14,311 nt of DNA from the NCBI GenBank assembly GCA_050115555.1, contig JASFQI010000102.1, positions 1 to 14,311 on the forward strand. Direction: 5' to 3'. The notes under the pieces are model-generated. The model had not been told where the DNA came from. It saw only the letters and a list, made by a program, of their open reading frames with translations, and did not search any database. This DNA comes from JASFQI01 sp050115555 (GTDB lineage: Bacteria; Desulfobacterota; DSM-4660; Desulfatiglandales; HGW-15). Shown one piece after another: positions 1 to 6,115 of this stretch. The translations under genes were made by a program, and so were the position numbers. Positions within the stretch are counted from its first letter, which is position 1, and each line of letters starts with the position of its first letter.

Positions 1-119
1 CCCCGCTTTGCCAGATGCTTCGTGATCGCCGCCGTCAAGGTCGTCTTCCCATGATCAATATGCCCGATCGTCCCCACGTTTACGTGCGGCTTCGTCCTCT
101 CAAACTTCTGCTTAGACAT
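1..119 (-). CDS. tuf: Elongation factor Tu, N-terminal fragment (cut by window edge)
   Basis: Only the first 39 codons are inside the window; the gene continues past position 1. The protein begins MSKQKFERTKPHVNVGTIGH and carries the P-loop GHIDHGKTT at residues 19-27, the GTP-binding G1 motif of EF-Tu. EF-Tu delivers aminoacyl-tRNA to the ribosome in the cytoplasm. The start is set by a GGAGG ribosome binding site just upstream (minus strand, about 123-132). It lies directly downstream of four tRNA genes in the order Thr-Tyr-Gly-Thr, the arrangement of E. coli tufB, so it is probably the tufB-type copy and cotranscribed with the tRNAs. Confidence 0.97.
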   Translation of the reverse strand, partial: MSKQKFERTKPHVNVGTIGHIDHGKTTLTAAITKHLAKR

Positions 120-222
120 GGTCTCCCTCCTTGATCATGCAATCCATCGCGTCCGGTTCCCGGCCGGCCCCCACCGGACATCCACCGACCTTCCGTGACG
201 GCCATAGTTCTCGACAGAATAG

Positions 223-299
223 TGGAGCCCACGACCGGGATCGAACCGGTGAACCTCATCCTTACCAAGGATGTGCTCTACCAACTGAGCTACGTGGGC
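223..299 (-). tRNA. thrT: tRNA-Thr(GGU)
   Basis: The minus strand folds into a full cloverleaf: acceptor stem GCCCACG/CGTGGGC, D arm GCTC/GAGC, anticodon stem CATCC/GGATG with loop TTGGTAA (anticodon GGT), T arm ACCGG/CCGGT with loop TTCGATC, and an encoded CCA end. The discriminator base is U. The variable region is AGGTTC, six bases where five is the usual maximum for this class, so it seems to have one extra base. It is the last tRNA before tuf and corresponds in position to E. coli thrT. Confidence 0.96.
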
Positions 300-500
300 T
301 TAAAACGATAGAAGCGGCCTCTCTTCTCCGCACGGCGCTCTCATTTGCTGGGAAAGGCCCGCTTTCGGGGCTGTGCTTCATCCCTTGTCTCTCCGGCGCA
401 CTCATCGCACGTCTCGTTCCTCGGGACTTGCTTGCCCTGAACGTGAGCTCATGATGATTCCATCAAAATTCGAACTTTCGCGGAGAGCCGTTCGTCATTC

Positions 501-577
501 TGGAGCGGGAAACGGGACTCGAACCCGCGACCCTCAGCTTGGAAGGCTGACGCTCTAGCCAACTGAGCTATTCCCGC
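501..577 (-). tRNA. glyT: tRNA-Gly(UCC)
   Basis: Cloverleaf on the minus strand: acceptor GCGGGAA/TTCCCGC, anticodon stem TCAGC/GCTGA with loop CTTCCAA (anticodon TCC), T loop TTCGAGT, five-base variable region GGGTC, and an encoded CCA end. Third gene of the Thr-Tyr-Gly-Thr-tuf series; corresponds in position to E. coli glyT. An unusually long 201-nt spacer separates it from the next tRNA gene. Confidence 0.97.
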
Positions 578-654
578 AAAAGCATGCTTTGTTTTCGCCA
601 ATCTGAATCCCGGCGGGCGGTATTCGGCTTCACGCGCCCCGTCAGCAGGTCAAT

Positions 655-739
655 TGGTGGAGAGGGGAGGATTCGAACCTCCGAAGGCTGAGCCGGCAGA
701 TTTACAGTCTGCTCCCTTTGACCTCTCGGGAACCTCTCC
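655..739 (-). tRNA. tyrU: tRNA-Tyr(GUA)
   Basis: 85-nt class II tRNA on the minus strand. Acceptor GGAGAGG/CCTCTCC, anticodon stem CAGA/TCTG with loop CTGTAAA (anticodon GTA), long variable arm, T loop TTCGAAT, discriminator A and encoded CCA. The long variable arm together with GTA identifies bacterial tRNA-Tyr. Twelve nucleotides separate it from the upstream tRNA-Thr(UGU). Confidence 0.97.
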
Positions 740-751
740 GTATCTCCCTGC

Positions 752-827
752 TGGAGCCAGCGAAGGGAATCGAACCCCCGACCCACTGATTACAAATCAG
801 TTGCTCTGCCGACTGAGCTACGCTGGC
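752..827 (-). tRNA. thrU: tRNA-Thr(UGU)
   Basis: 76-nt cloverleaf on the minus strand: acceptor GCCAGCG/CGCTGGC, D arm GCTC/GAGC, anticodon stem ACTGA/TCAGT with loop TTTGTAA (anticodon TGT), T loop TTCGATT, five-base variable region GGGTC, encoded CCA. First gene of the tRNA-tuf unit, corresponding in position to E. coli thrU. Confidence 0.97.
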
Positions 828-875
828 CACTCTCTCTTTCAAAAATGAATCCCTCGCGCATTCCTTACCCACGTT

Positions 876-978
876 TGACGGTCTCGCAAAAACCCGCTCG
901 ACCGCTGTTGGCTACGCTGTAACGCCTTGGAATCGCTAGAGGCAAATCTCGGGGTCACGGCTTTTTGCGACTCCATCA
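876..978. repeat. Imperfect inverted-repeat (REP/MITE-like) element
   Basis: A 17-bp arm, TGACGGTCTCGCAAAAA (876-892), recurs as its inverted copy at 962-978 with 14 of 17 positions matching. The arms enclose about 69 bp. The core CGCAAAAA/TTTTTGCG is identical in both arms. The RNA could form a long stem-loop. It lies 49 bp upstream of the first tRNA gene and downstream of the predicted promoter. The arrangement suggests a dispersed intergenic repeat, but only one copy is in this window, so that is inference. Confidence 0.6.
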
Positions 979-1018
979 CTTTTCGCAGGACCGCGGAGTG
1001 ATTCGAAAGCAAATATTT

Positions 1019-1047
1019 ATGATAACCTTGCTTGAAAGGTTTTTCAA
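1019..1047 (-). promoter_or_regulatory. Candidate sigma-70 promoter of the tRNA-tuf unit
   Basis: On the minus strand, -35 TTGAAA (1047-1042) and -10 TATCAT (1024-1019) are separated by exactly 17 bp. Transcription would start near 1012, giving a leader of about 185 nt to the first tRNA that includes the inverted-repeat element. The spacer holds an inverted repeat AACCTT-N6-AAGGTT (1024-1041), which could bind a regulator. No better promoter was seen between 828 and 1000. Confidence 0.55.
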
Positions 1048-1513
1048 TAGTAAATCCACCCTATCCGTGCATTTTCTCGTATCGGTTCCCCCGAAGGCTT
1101 CTCGCCTTCACCCTCCTTGCCCTTCATTTTCACAAGCAGATGAAATTGCCATATTGAATAAAGAAATGCAAGCAAAAAATTCCGACGAATTCCTTTTCCA
1201 GACGCCTCAATACCTTTTCAAACATTTTTTTGACTTTTTTGAATGTTTTCTTTGTCTCTTTAATATCTTATCAATCCCTATTCCCCAGGGGTCGTCCTCC
1301 AGGCGCCATTGGGTGAAGGATTTCCTGAAGCCCACTTCCTCCGCATCGCCAAAGCCTGCTTGGGTTTCGGGTTTCCAGCAGGATGTTTTTATTTGACTTT
1401 TCCCTATGAATCAGGTAGCCAAAAGATATGCCCCTTCTAGGAATCGGAACCTCAAACGGTTAAATATATGCTCAAACAACGGGTTTTTATCAAGGAGATC
1501 AAGGAGGTTTGAC

Positions 1514-1798
1514 ATGATGGCATTGGTTGGAGGACTGGCTGCGCTGGTGCTCGGAATCATCGGAATCATCGCTTGGTGGGCTTACTTCCTGAAGGCCCTC
1601 ATGGCTGGTGTGCCGGCCCTGCTGATCCTGGGCGGTGCATTGGCGGCCTATCTGGGCATTGAGGAAATCAAGGACAAAAAGGCTTCGGAAGGTTTTGAAA
1701 GCAACCGTGAAGAAGAGCTGAAAAATGAAGTTGAAAGCCTGAAACAGGAAATTCAGACCCTGAAAACGGAAGAAGACAAGAAGCCGGACGAAGAATAA
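1514..1798 (+). CDS. Small membrane protein with C-terminal coiled coil, unknown function
   Basis: 94 residues. I do not recognise a named family. Residues about 3-25 and 29-48 are hydrophobic and glycine/alanine-rich, predicting two membrane helices or a hairpin; a conserved-looking YLGIEEIKDKK follows. Residues about 60-90 are highly charged with heptad-like spacing (EELKNEVESLKQEIQTLKTE), predicting a cytoplasmic coiled coil and an acidic end. The start is chosen because AAGGAGATCAAGGAGG lies just before 1514; the frame is open further upstream to 1406 but that extension is basic, low in natural composition and has no ribosome site. A second ATG follows immediately at 1517. It is a single-gene unit ending in a strong terminator. 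Possible roles such as organising a membrane complex are speculation. Confidence 0.85.
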   Translation: MMALVGGLAALVLGIIGIIAWWAYFLKALMAGVPALLILGGALAAYLGIEEIKDKKASEGFESNREEELKNEVESLKQEIQTLKTEEDKKPDEE

Positions 1799-1899
1799 CC
1801 GCCCCTCCGAGGCGTAACGCTTCATTGTACGTCGCACGTTGTACGAGGATCGGCCGAATTTTGCGGGTGCACAAAGGGCCCGCCGGACAAAGCTCAGGA

Positions 1900-1927
1900 G
1901 CGGGTCTCCTTAGAGACCCGCTTTTTT
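1900..1927 (+). terminator. Rho-independent terminator of the small membrane-protein gene
   Basis: Perfect 9-bp stem GCGGGTCTC/GAGACCCGC with loop CTTA, followed by six T residues (1922-1927). It lies about 100 nt after the stop codon at 1798. Confidence 0.92.
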
Positions 1928-2114
1928 CATTTCAAGGACTCGATGGCAAAACGGGAAGGCGTGATTGCCTGCAAATCACGGCACCGTGCCTCCTCTGCTG
2001 ACCGCTGCCCGTTCTCGATTCAAATTCCGACGCAGACCGTATGAAAAGCAACGGTGCCCTCTAGCGTTCCCCGGTTCCGCGACTCAACGCAAAGGTCCGA
2101 CCACGGAAGCCCTG
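1928..2114. other. Region downstream of ndk
   Basis: No gene seen. A 7-bp inverted repeat CGTGATT/AATCACG (1960-1966 and 1974-1980) and an adjoining GGCACCGTGCC lie on the 3' side of ndk. On the minus strand the hairpin lacks a clean T-tract, so it is only a weak terminator candidate for ndk. Confidence 0.4.
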
Positions 2115-2534
2115 CTAGCCAACGATCTCCAGTTCGGGAAAGAAGTACCCGATCTCGAAACGCGCGGTTTCAGGAGCGTCCGATCCATGCACGACGTTCT
2201 TCTCGATATCCGTGGCAAATGCGCGTCGAATGGTCCCCTCTTCGGCCTCCTCGTAGTTCGTTGCCCCCATCAGTGTCCGGTAGCGCTGGATGGCATTCTC
2301 CCCTTCGAGCACCATCACAACGGAGGGCCCGGAGGACATGAAATCGGTCACACTTTCAAAAAACGGCTTCCCTTCATGCACGTGGTAAAAGCCCTTGGCC
2401 TGGTCCTTGCTCATTCGAATCATCTTCATGGCGGCGATTCGAAGCCCGGTTTCCTCGATCCTGCGAACCACCTCGCCGATAAGGTTCCGTGACACTGCAT
2501 CCGGCTTGACAATCGATAATGTCCTCTCGCTCAT
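2115..2534 (-). CDS. ndk: Nucleoside diphosphate kinase
   Basis: 139 residues, the usual bacterial Ndk length. Ndk transfers the terminal phosphate of ATP to nucleoside diphosphates through a phosphohistidine in the cytoplasm. Diagnostic features: N-terminal ERTLSIVKPDAV (residues 3-14), the active-site NVVHGSDA (113-120) with catalytic His116, and the C-terminal EIGYFFPE. The start is supported by AAGGAGG about 10 nt upstream. The gene is single and divergent from the cysteine-cluster genes, with its own promoter at 2645-2673 and a leader of about 100 nt. Confidence 0.98.
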   Translation of the reverse strand: MSERTLSIVKPDAVSRNLIGEVVRRIEETGLRIAAMKMIRMSKDQAKGFYHVHEGKPFFESVTDFMSSGPSVVMVLEGENAIQRYRTLMGATNYEEAEEGTIRRAFATDIEKNVVHGSDAPETARFEIGYFFPELEIVG

Positions 2535-2609
2535 CCTTGATCCGCCTCCTTTTCCCGTGGAAGATCTTCACGCAAACGCAACGAACTTTCTCATGATCAT
2601 GTAATCCTA

Positions 2610-2638
2610 TTGACCCGTAGGTCCGGTCCTGTTATAGA
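2610..2638 (+). promoter_or_regulatory. Candidate promoter of the tandem YkgJ-type genes
   Basis: Plus strand -35 TTGACC (2610-2615) and -10 TATAGA (2633-2638) with 17-bp spacing. Predicted start near 2645, inside the -10 box of the opposing ndk promoter. A GGTC-N8-GACC inverted repeat (2625-2640) overlaps the -10 box. Confidence 0.6.
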
Positions 2639-2644
2639 CCCCCT

Positions 2645-2673
2645 TTAATAGAGACCGGCATTCCCGTCGTCAA
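2645..2673 (-). promoter_or_regulatory. Candidate ndk promoter
   Basis: Minus strand -35 TTGACG (2673-2668) and -10 TATTAA (2650-2645) with 17-bp spacing. Predicted start near 2638. Its core overlaps the opposing promoter at 2610-2638. Confidence 0.65.
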
Positions 2674-2728
2674 GGAAATTGTCGAACCCAAACGACGGTA
2701 CCCGAGAGCCCAGGAAAGGAAAACCATC

Positions 2729-3505
2729 ATGACTTCAACCGATCAGGAGACCCGGCCAAACCAGACCAGGAAAATGGCCGCCGATCAGATCTTTCGATTT
2801 CACTGCGGGCCGTCCGTACCCTGTTACACCCAGTGCTGCCAGGACGTCAGCATTGCCCTCACCCCCTATGATGTGCTGCGCATGAAAAATGCACTCGGCA
2901 TGTCGTCGAATGATTTCCTGGACCAGCACACCGTGATTGTCGCCCGGGAGAATCAGCTGATTCCCGTCGTATTTCTCAAAATGAATGAGGACGACAAGCG
3001 ATGCCCCTTTGTCTCGGACGAGGGCTGCCGGATCTATGAAAATCGCCCATGGGCCTGCCGCATGTTCCCCCTGGACATGGACAACGAGGGCATGTTCCAG
3101 CTGATTGCCGATCCCGCCAAGTGCAAGGGGCTGGAGTCGGGAGACACCATCAGGATTTCGGACTGGCTGGTGGAGCAGGGTATCGTCCCATACGACCGAA
3201 TGAACACGCGGTTTGCAGAGGTCACCAATCCTTTGCGTGCAAGCCAGCCGGATATTGAAAACCCGGAAATCTCCAAAATGATTTTCATGGCCCTGTACAA
3301 TCTGGACCGATTCCGGGCCTTCGTGTTCGAAAGCACCTTTCTAAAACGCTTTGAAGTGGATCCTGTCAGGGTGGAAAAAATCAAGCGAAGCGATGAGGAG
3401 CTTCTCAATTTCGGGATCGACTGGATCAAGTTCGGGGTGTTCGGGCAAATCCTGTTCCGCGTCAAAGAGGATGCCCCCGGGGCCAAACCGCCGTCAGCGG
3501 AATGA
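2729..3505 (+). CDS. YkgJ-family cysteine-cluster protein, copy 1
   Basis: 258 residues. The N-terminal half matches the YkgJ/CxxCxxCC family (putative zinc- or iron-chelating domain). Cysteines are at 26, 32, 36, 37 (pattern C-x5-C-x3-CC), 92, 100, 110 and 132; the segments LTPYDVLRM and YENRPWACRMFPL are typical of the family. Family members are thought to bind a metal or Fe-S centre, but the biochemical role is not established. The C-terminal half (about 150-250) has no motif I recognise and is shared with the next gene. No signal peptide or membrane helix is evident, so it is probably cytoplasmic. The start follows an AGGAAAGGA site by about 9 nt. It is the first gene of a two-gene plus-strand unit. 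Confidence 0.9.
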   Translation: MTSTDQETRPNQTRKMAADQIFRFHCGPSVPCYTQCCQDVSIALTPYDVLRMKNALGMSSNDFLDQHTVIVARENQLIPVVFLKMNEDDKRCPFVSDEGCRIYENRPWACRMFPLDMDNEGMFQLIADPAKCKGLESGDTIRISDWLVEQGIVPYDRMNTRFAEVTNPLRASQPDIENPEISKMIFMALYNLDRFRAFVFESTFLKRFEVDPVRVEKIKRSDEELLNFGIDWIKFGVFGQILFRVKEDAPGAKPPSAE

Positions 3506-3584
3506 TCTCAATACGTTCCTGGGTCGCATCATCGACCCGGCCCCACACACAAAAGGGATGGTCAGGAAAGGACGAACTGATCTT

Positions 3585-4355
3585 ATGGAAAAAGGATCCA
3601 GGCAGGAAACAACTTTTGCTCCCCTTGGAGAGGAAACGTTTCACTTTCGATGTCACAAAGGCATCTCGTGCTTTACGGAATGCTGCGCCGATCTGAGCCT
3701 CATTCTCACCCCTTATGACATCGTGCGTCTGAGGAGCCGGCTTGGCATCTCCTCAGGGGAGTTCATCGACCGATACACAGAGCCGAAGATGGACGAGCCT
3801 TACCGTTTTCCCGTCATTCGGCTGGTCATGAACGAAGACGAGCGCCGAACCTGCCCCTTCCTCACGCCGGACGGGTGTGCCGTGTACGAGGACCGCCCTG
3901 CGGCATGCCGCATCTACCCCCTGGGGCGAGCCGCTATGAGCCTGGAACAACCCGGTCAGAAAGCGAAAGAGAAATTTTTCCTTGTGCGTGAGTCCCACTG
4001 CCTTGGGTTCGAGGAGGACCCTGAGTGGACCGCAAAGGAGTGGATGGCCTCGGAAGGCGTGGATGAGTACAACACCGTGAACGACCCCTGGATGCGCATT
4101 CTGACCAGCCGTAGGAGCCTGGGGGCCAAGGCGGTTTCGGAGCGAAAGCTCAAGATGTTTGCCATGGCCAGTTACAACCCGGACCGTTTTCGCGACTTCC
4201 TATTCGAAAGTCCCTTTTTTCAGCGATTCGATGTGGATGCAGAAACCCGCGACCGCATCGCATCCGATGACAAGGCCCTTCTTGACTTCGCGTTTCAATG
4301 GCTGAACTTCAGCCTGTTCGGGGAAAAAACAATGAAAATCCGCGAAGAGGCATAA
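3585..4355 (+). CDS. YkgJ-family cysteine-cluster protein, copy 2
   Basis: 256 residues, a diverged tandem paralog of the gene before it. All eight cysteines are kept, at 23, 29, 33, 34, 90, 98, 108 and 139, as are LTPYDIVRL, NEDE and YEDRPAACRIYPL. Both proteins also end in the same kind of block (DRFRDFLFES, then RF-VD and a tail of IREEA type). The metal- or cluster-binding function is inferred from the family. I start at 3585, preceded by AGGAAAGGA, because this aligns the N-terminus with copy 1; an in-frame ATG at 3558 is an alternative, and the frame stays open as far as 3351 inside copy 1. The gap to copy 1 is 79 nt. The gene converges with the zinc-ribbon gene, with only 6 nt between stops. 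Confidence 0.88.
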   Translation: MEKGSRQETTFAPLGEETFHFRCHKGISCFTECCADLSLILTPYDIVRLRSRLGISSGEFIDRYTEPKMDEPYRFPVIRLVMNEDERRTCPFLTPDGCAVYEDRPAACRIYPLGRAAMSLEQPGQKAKEKFFLVRESHCLGFEEDPEWTAKEWMASEGVDEYNTVNDPWMRILTSRRSLGAKAVSERKLKMFAMASYNPDRFRDFLFESPFFQRFDVDAETRDRIASDDKALLDFAFQWLNFSLFGEKTMKIREEA

Positions 4356-4361
4356 CCCTCC

Positions 4362-4634
4362 CTACTCTTCCTCGATGATCTGGTCTTTGTGAGCCGTATA
4401 GGACCACGTGGGCAAGGGGCCGGCTTTCCCGGTTTCGGGATCGATGGCACAGCGATAGGACGCCTTCACGTTCTGGCTCTCCATCATCCAGTCCCACCCA
4501 CGAACGAAGTAGGGGCACTCATCATTAAAGCAGACCCACTGGTACTCGGTCGTCCACGTGGACATGGGGGGGGTCTTCCACTTCTTCATCGGCTCGCCGC
4601 AGTGTGGGCAAGCGGGATGTTCTTCTCTGGCCAT
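4362..4634 (-). CDS. Small Ogr/Delta-like zinc-ribbon protein
   Basis: 90 residues. The N-terminus carries C9-x2-C12-x22-C35-x4-C40 (CPHCGEP ... CFNDECPYF), the exact spacing of the Ogr/Delta zinc finger described in phage P2-type transcription activators. The remaining 50 residues are aromatic- and charge-rich (VRGWDWMMES, SYRCAIDPETG) and match no domain I know. Unlike phage Ogr proteins, it stands alone in a metabolic region without phage genes, so a role in DNA binding is uncertain; a structural zinc ribbon is equally possible. The start is backed by GGAAGGA about 8 nt upstream. Confidence 0.8.
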   Translation of the reverse strand: MAREEHPACPHCGEPMKKWKTPPMSTWTTEYQWVCFNDECPYFVRGWDWMMESQNVKASYRCAIDPETGKAGPLPTWSYTAHKDQIIEEE

Positions 4635-4683
4635 GGTCTGTTCCTTCCGGCATCAAGTTTGCGTTTAAAAAGCCTCGTAAAGA

Positions 4684-4709
4684 ACAGGCCCGTCGAAGCA
4701 GGGGCCTGT
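4684..4709 (-). promoter_or_regulatory. Stem-loop in the zinc-ribbon gene leader
   Basis: Perfect 8-bp inverted repeat ACAGGCCC/GGGCCTGT around a 10-nt loop, within the predicted 5' leader of the zinc-ribbon gene. No U-run follows directly, so it is not a standard terminator; a regulatory or stabilising role is inference. Confidence 0.45.
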
Positions 4710-4728
4710 GGTCAGTCATTTCTACTTT

Positions 4729-4756
4729 ACTATAATCATCCGCACAAAAAGGTAAA
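4729..4756 (-). promoter_or_regulatory. Candidate promoter of the zinc-ribbon gene
   Basis: Minus strand -35 TTTACC (4756-4751) and -10 TATAGT (4734-4729), 16-bp spacing. The -35 box is weak. Confidence 0.4.
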
Positions 4757-4771
4757 GGGAGCCGCAAGACC

Positions 4772-4788
4772 AGGCGGCCGCCTTTTTT
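4772..4788 (+). terminator. Possible plus-strand terminator
   Basis: Palindrome AGGCGGCCGCCT (4772-4783) followed by a run of T to 4788. The palindrome has no natural loop, so its stem would be short; pairing of GCCGC (about 4762) with GCGGC is an alternative. It could end read-through from the YkgJ-type genes, which would then run antisense across the zinc-ribbon gene. Confidence 0.4.
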
Positions 4789-4861
4789 CATGAAGACGTC
4801 TTGTGTGCATTTCCTTTCCACAGGGAAGGCGTGAGTTGAGAACACACGGCGGACAAAAAAA

Positions 4862-4898
4862 CCAAACTCCGCAGCGGCCATTCCATCGCGGAGTTTGG
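4862..4898 (-). terminator. Bidirectional terminator after qmoC
   Basis: Perfect 11-bp stem CCAAACTCCGC/GCGGAGTTTGG around a 15-nt loop. A-residues lie on the left flank (4855-4861) and T-residues on the right, so the hairpin has a U-tract in either direction. It closes the qmoABC unit about 60 nt after the qmoC stop. Confidence 0.93.
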
Positions 4899-4957
4899 TT
4901 TTTGTTTTTCAATCAGGCGTCCTGCAAGTCCGGCAAGAATAACGCCCGTATGCGATA

Positions 4958-6115
4958 TTACTCACTCGCCTTCTGCTGATCCTGGTACGCCGCCTTGACA
5001 TTGGTCAGGAACAGCACCACCGGGCGGTACGCCAGGTGGGCCCACTTGGCGAACGGGACCTCGAGGACCAGCATGGGGACGGCCACCATGAGATGCACGA
5101 CGTAAAGCACGTAGGTGGTCATGGGCCAATCGAGCAACCGGGTGAAATGGATGAAAATTCCAGTCAGGGTGGTGAGCTGAAGCAGGATCAGGAACATCCA
5201 GTCCGTGGCATGGGAGTTCTCGTACGGGGCCTTGCTCTTCTTGAGCCGCCCGATCATCGCGTAGGTTGTGCCGTACAAAATGGCGAATGTGGCATAGTAA
5301 CCCAGGAGTCGAACCGGATGGAAGAACGGGTAAATGATGTCCCGCTGAAATGCGATCTTGTCCCAGGACAGGCCCACTACGTGAATCCCGCCGGCCAGAA
5401 AGATCACCACCAGCATGAACACGGTAGTGTACCCGGTCATGATGAGAAGATGCACGATCCATTGGGTCCGATCCGTGCATTCTCCGAACTGCTTCTGCGT
5501 GATGAAGTGGATGACCAGATCCTTGGCCTGCTTGATGTAGATTTCCAGGGGAATTTTTTTCAACAGATCCCCCATGGTGAACTTGACGCACCGCCACGTG
5601 TTGCTGAGCAGGAGGAATGTGAGCACCGCCGCCATGATCAGGTCCGCGATCTCAATGGCGGGTGCGGGCCAGACCGAGTTCAGGTGGGCATGGGCCATGT
5701 TCGGGTTGTCGGCCCGAAAGATCAGCATGGCCAGCCCCACGAGGACGCCCACAATGGCGATGGCCACGATTTCAAACGTCTCGGACGTATAAAACTTCCG
5801 GGCAAAGCCCGTCCAGTCGTACTTGGAGGTCAGCCATCGGCGCATAACCATCATGGTCTCGCCGGGATCGGCCCCACGCGGGCAACGATCCGAGCAATCC
5901 CCGCAGTAGTAACAGAGCCAGGGCTCAGGACTCTGCATAAGTTTGTCTTTCATCCCCATCTGGGCATACTTGACCAGCTTCCGGGGAAACGGGTTTTCCG
6001 GCGTGGAGAGGGGGCACACGGCCGTGCAGTTCCCGCAGTGGAAGCACTTGTTCGCATTTTTCAACCCAAAGGCTTCCAACTCCTTCATCAGATTCGGATC
6101 CACTTTGGTGCTCAT
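4958..6115 (-). CDS. qmoC: QmoC, membrane subunit of the quinone-interacting oxidoreductase
   Basis: 385 residues. The N-terminal HdrC-like domain has two [4Fe-4S] motifs: C24-x2-C27-x2-C30-x3-C34-P and C68-x2-C71-x2-C74-x3-C78-P. The rest is an HdrE/NarI-like membrane domain with about six hydrophobic helices (near 116-133, 155-173, 219-242, 266-288, 306-325, 333-351) and several histidines in or beside them (222, 266, 323, 341, 360) that could bind haem b. In the known Qmo complex this subunit exchanges electrons with menaquinone and anchors QmoAB. The start has AGGAGG 9 nt upstream. It follows qmoB after an unusually long 124-nt gap rich in hairpins and is last in the unit. Confidence 0.96.
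   Translation of the reverse strand: MSTKVDPNLMKELEAFGLKNANKCFHCGNCTAVCPLSTPENPFPRKLVKYAQMGMKDKLMQSPEPWLCYYCGDCSDRCPRGADPGETMMVMRRWLTSKYDWTGFARKFYTSETFEIVAIAIVGVLVGLAMLIFRADNPNMAHAHLNSVWPAPAIEIADLIMAAVLTFLLLSNTWRCVKFTMGDLLKKIPLEIYIKQAKDLVIHFITQKQFGECTDRTQWIVHLLIMTGYTTVFMLVVIFLAGGIHVVGLSWDKIAFQRDIIYPFFHPVRLLGYYATFAILYGTTYAMIGRLKKSKAPYENSHATDWMFLILLQLTTLTGIFIHFTRLLDWPMTTYVLYVVHLMVAVPMLVLEVPFAKWAHLAYRPVVLFLTNVKAAYQDQQKASE

Larger units (their letters stand above)
828..1513. other. Intergenic region upstream of the tRNA-tuf unit
   Basis: 686 bp without a convincing gene. It contains an imperfect inverted-repeat element (876-978), a candidate promoter for the tRNA-tuf unit (1019-1047, minus strand), and an AT-rich low-complexity stretch (about 1010-1290). 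A short hairpin GAAGGC/GCCTTC lies near 1093-1108, and the Shine-Dalgarno of the small membrane-protein gene is at its right end. The open frames here have unnatural composition and no ribosome binding site. I saw no good promoter for the plus-strand gene at 1514; TTGACT at 1393-1398 lacks a fitting -10 box. Confidence 0.7.
4635..4957. other. Intergenic region between the zinc-ribbon gene and qmoC
   Basis: 323 bp without a gene. It contains a structured leader and candidate promoter for the zinc-ribbon gene, and a 12-bp palindrome followed by T residues (4772-4788) that may terminate plus-strand transcripts. The strong bidirectional terminator of qmoC lies at 4862-4898. A weak hairpin CCTTTCC/GGGAAGG lies near 4812-4828. 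Confidence 0.7.

Noticed and set aside
1230..1266. TTGACT ... TAATAT as a plus-strand promoter
   Set aside because: The spacing is 25 bp, too long for a sigma-70 promoter, in AT-rich DNA where such boxes arise by chance.
965..1396. 143-codon open frame upstream of the small membrane-protein gene
   Set aside because: Starts inside the right arm of the inverted repeat, has no ribosome site, and its Phe/Ser/Pro-rich composition reflects AT-rich intergenic DNA.
1406..1513. N-terminal extension of the small membrane protein
   Set aside because: The strong AAGGAGATCAAGGAGG lies just before 1514, and the upstream residues look non-coding.
1825..1845. Direct repeat TTGTACG twice, 14 nt apart, after the small membrane-protein gene
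   Set aside because: Too short and isolated, with no third copy; probably chance, and not CRISPR-like.
3351..3584. Upstream extension of the second YkgJ-type gene
   Set aside because: It would overlap the first gene by about 150 nt. The paralog alignment and ribosome site support 3585.
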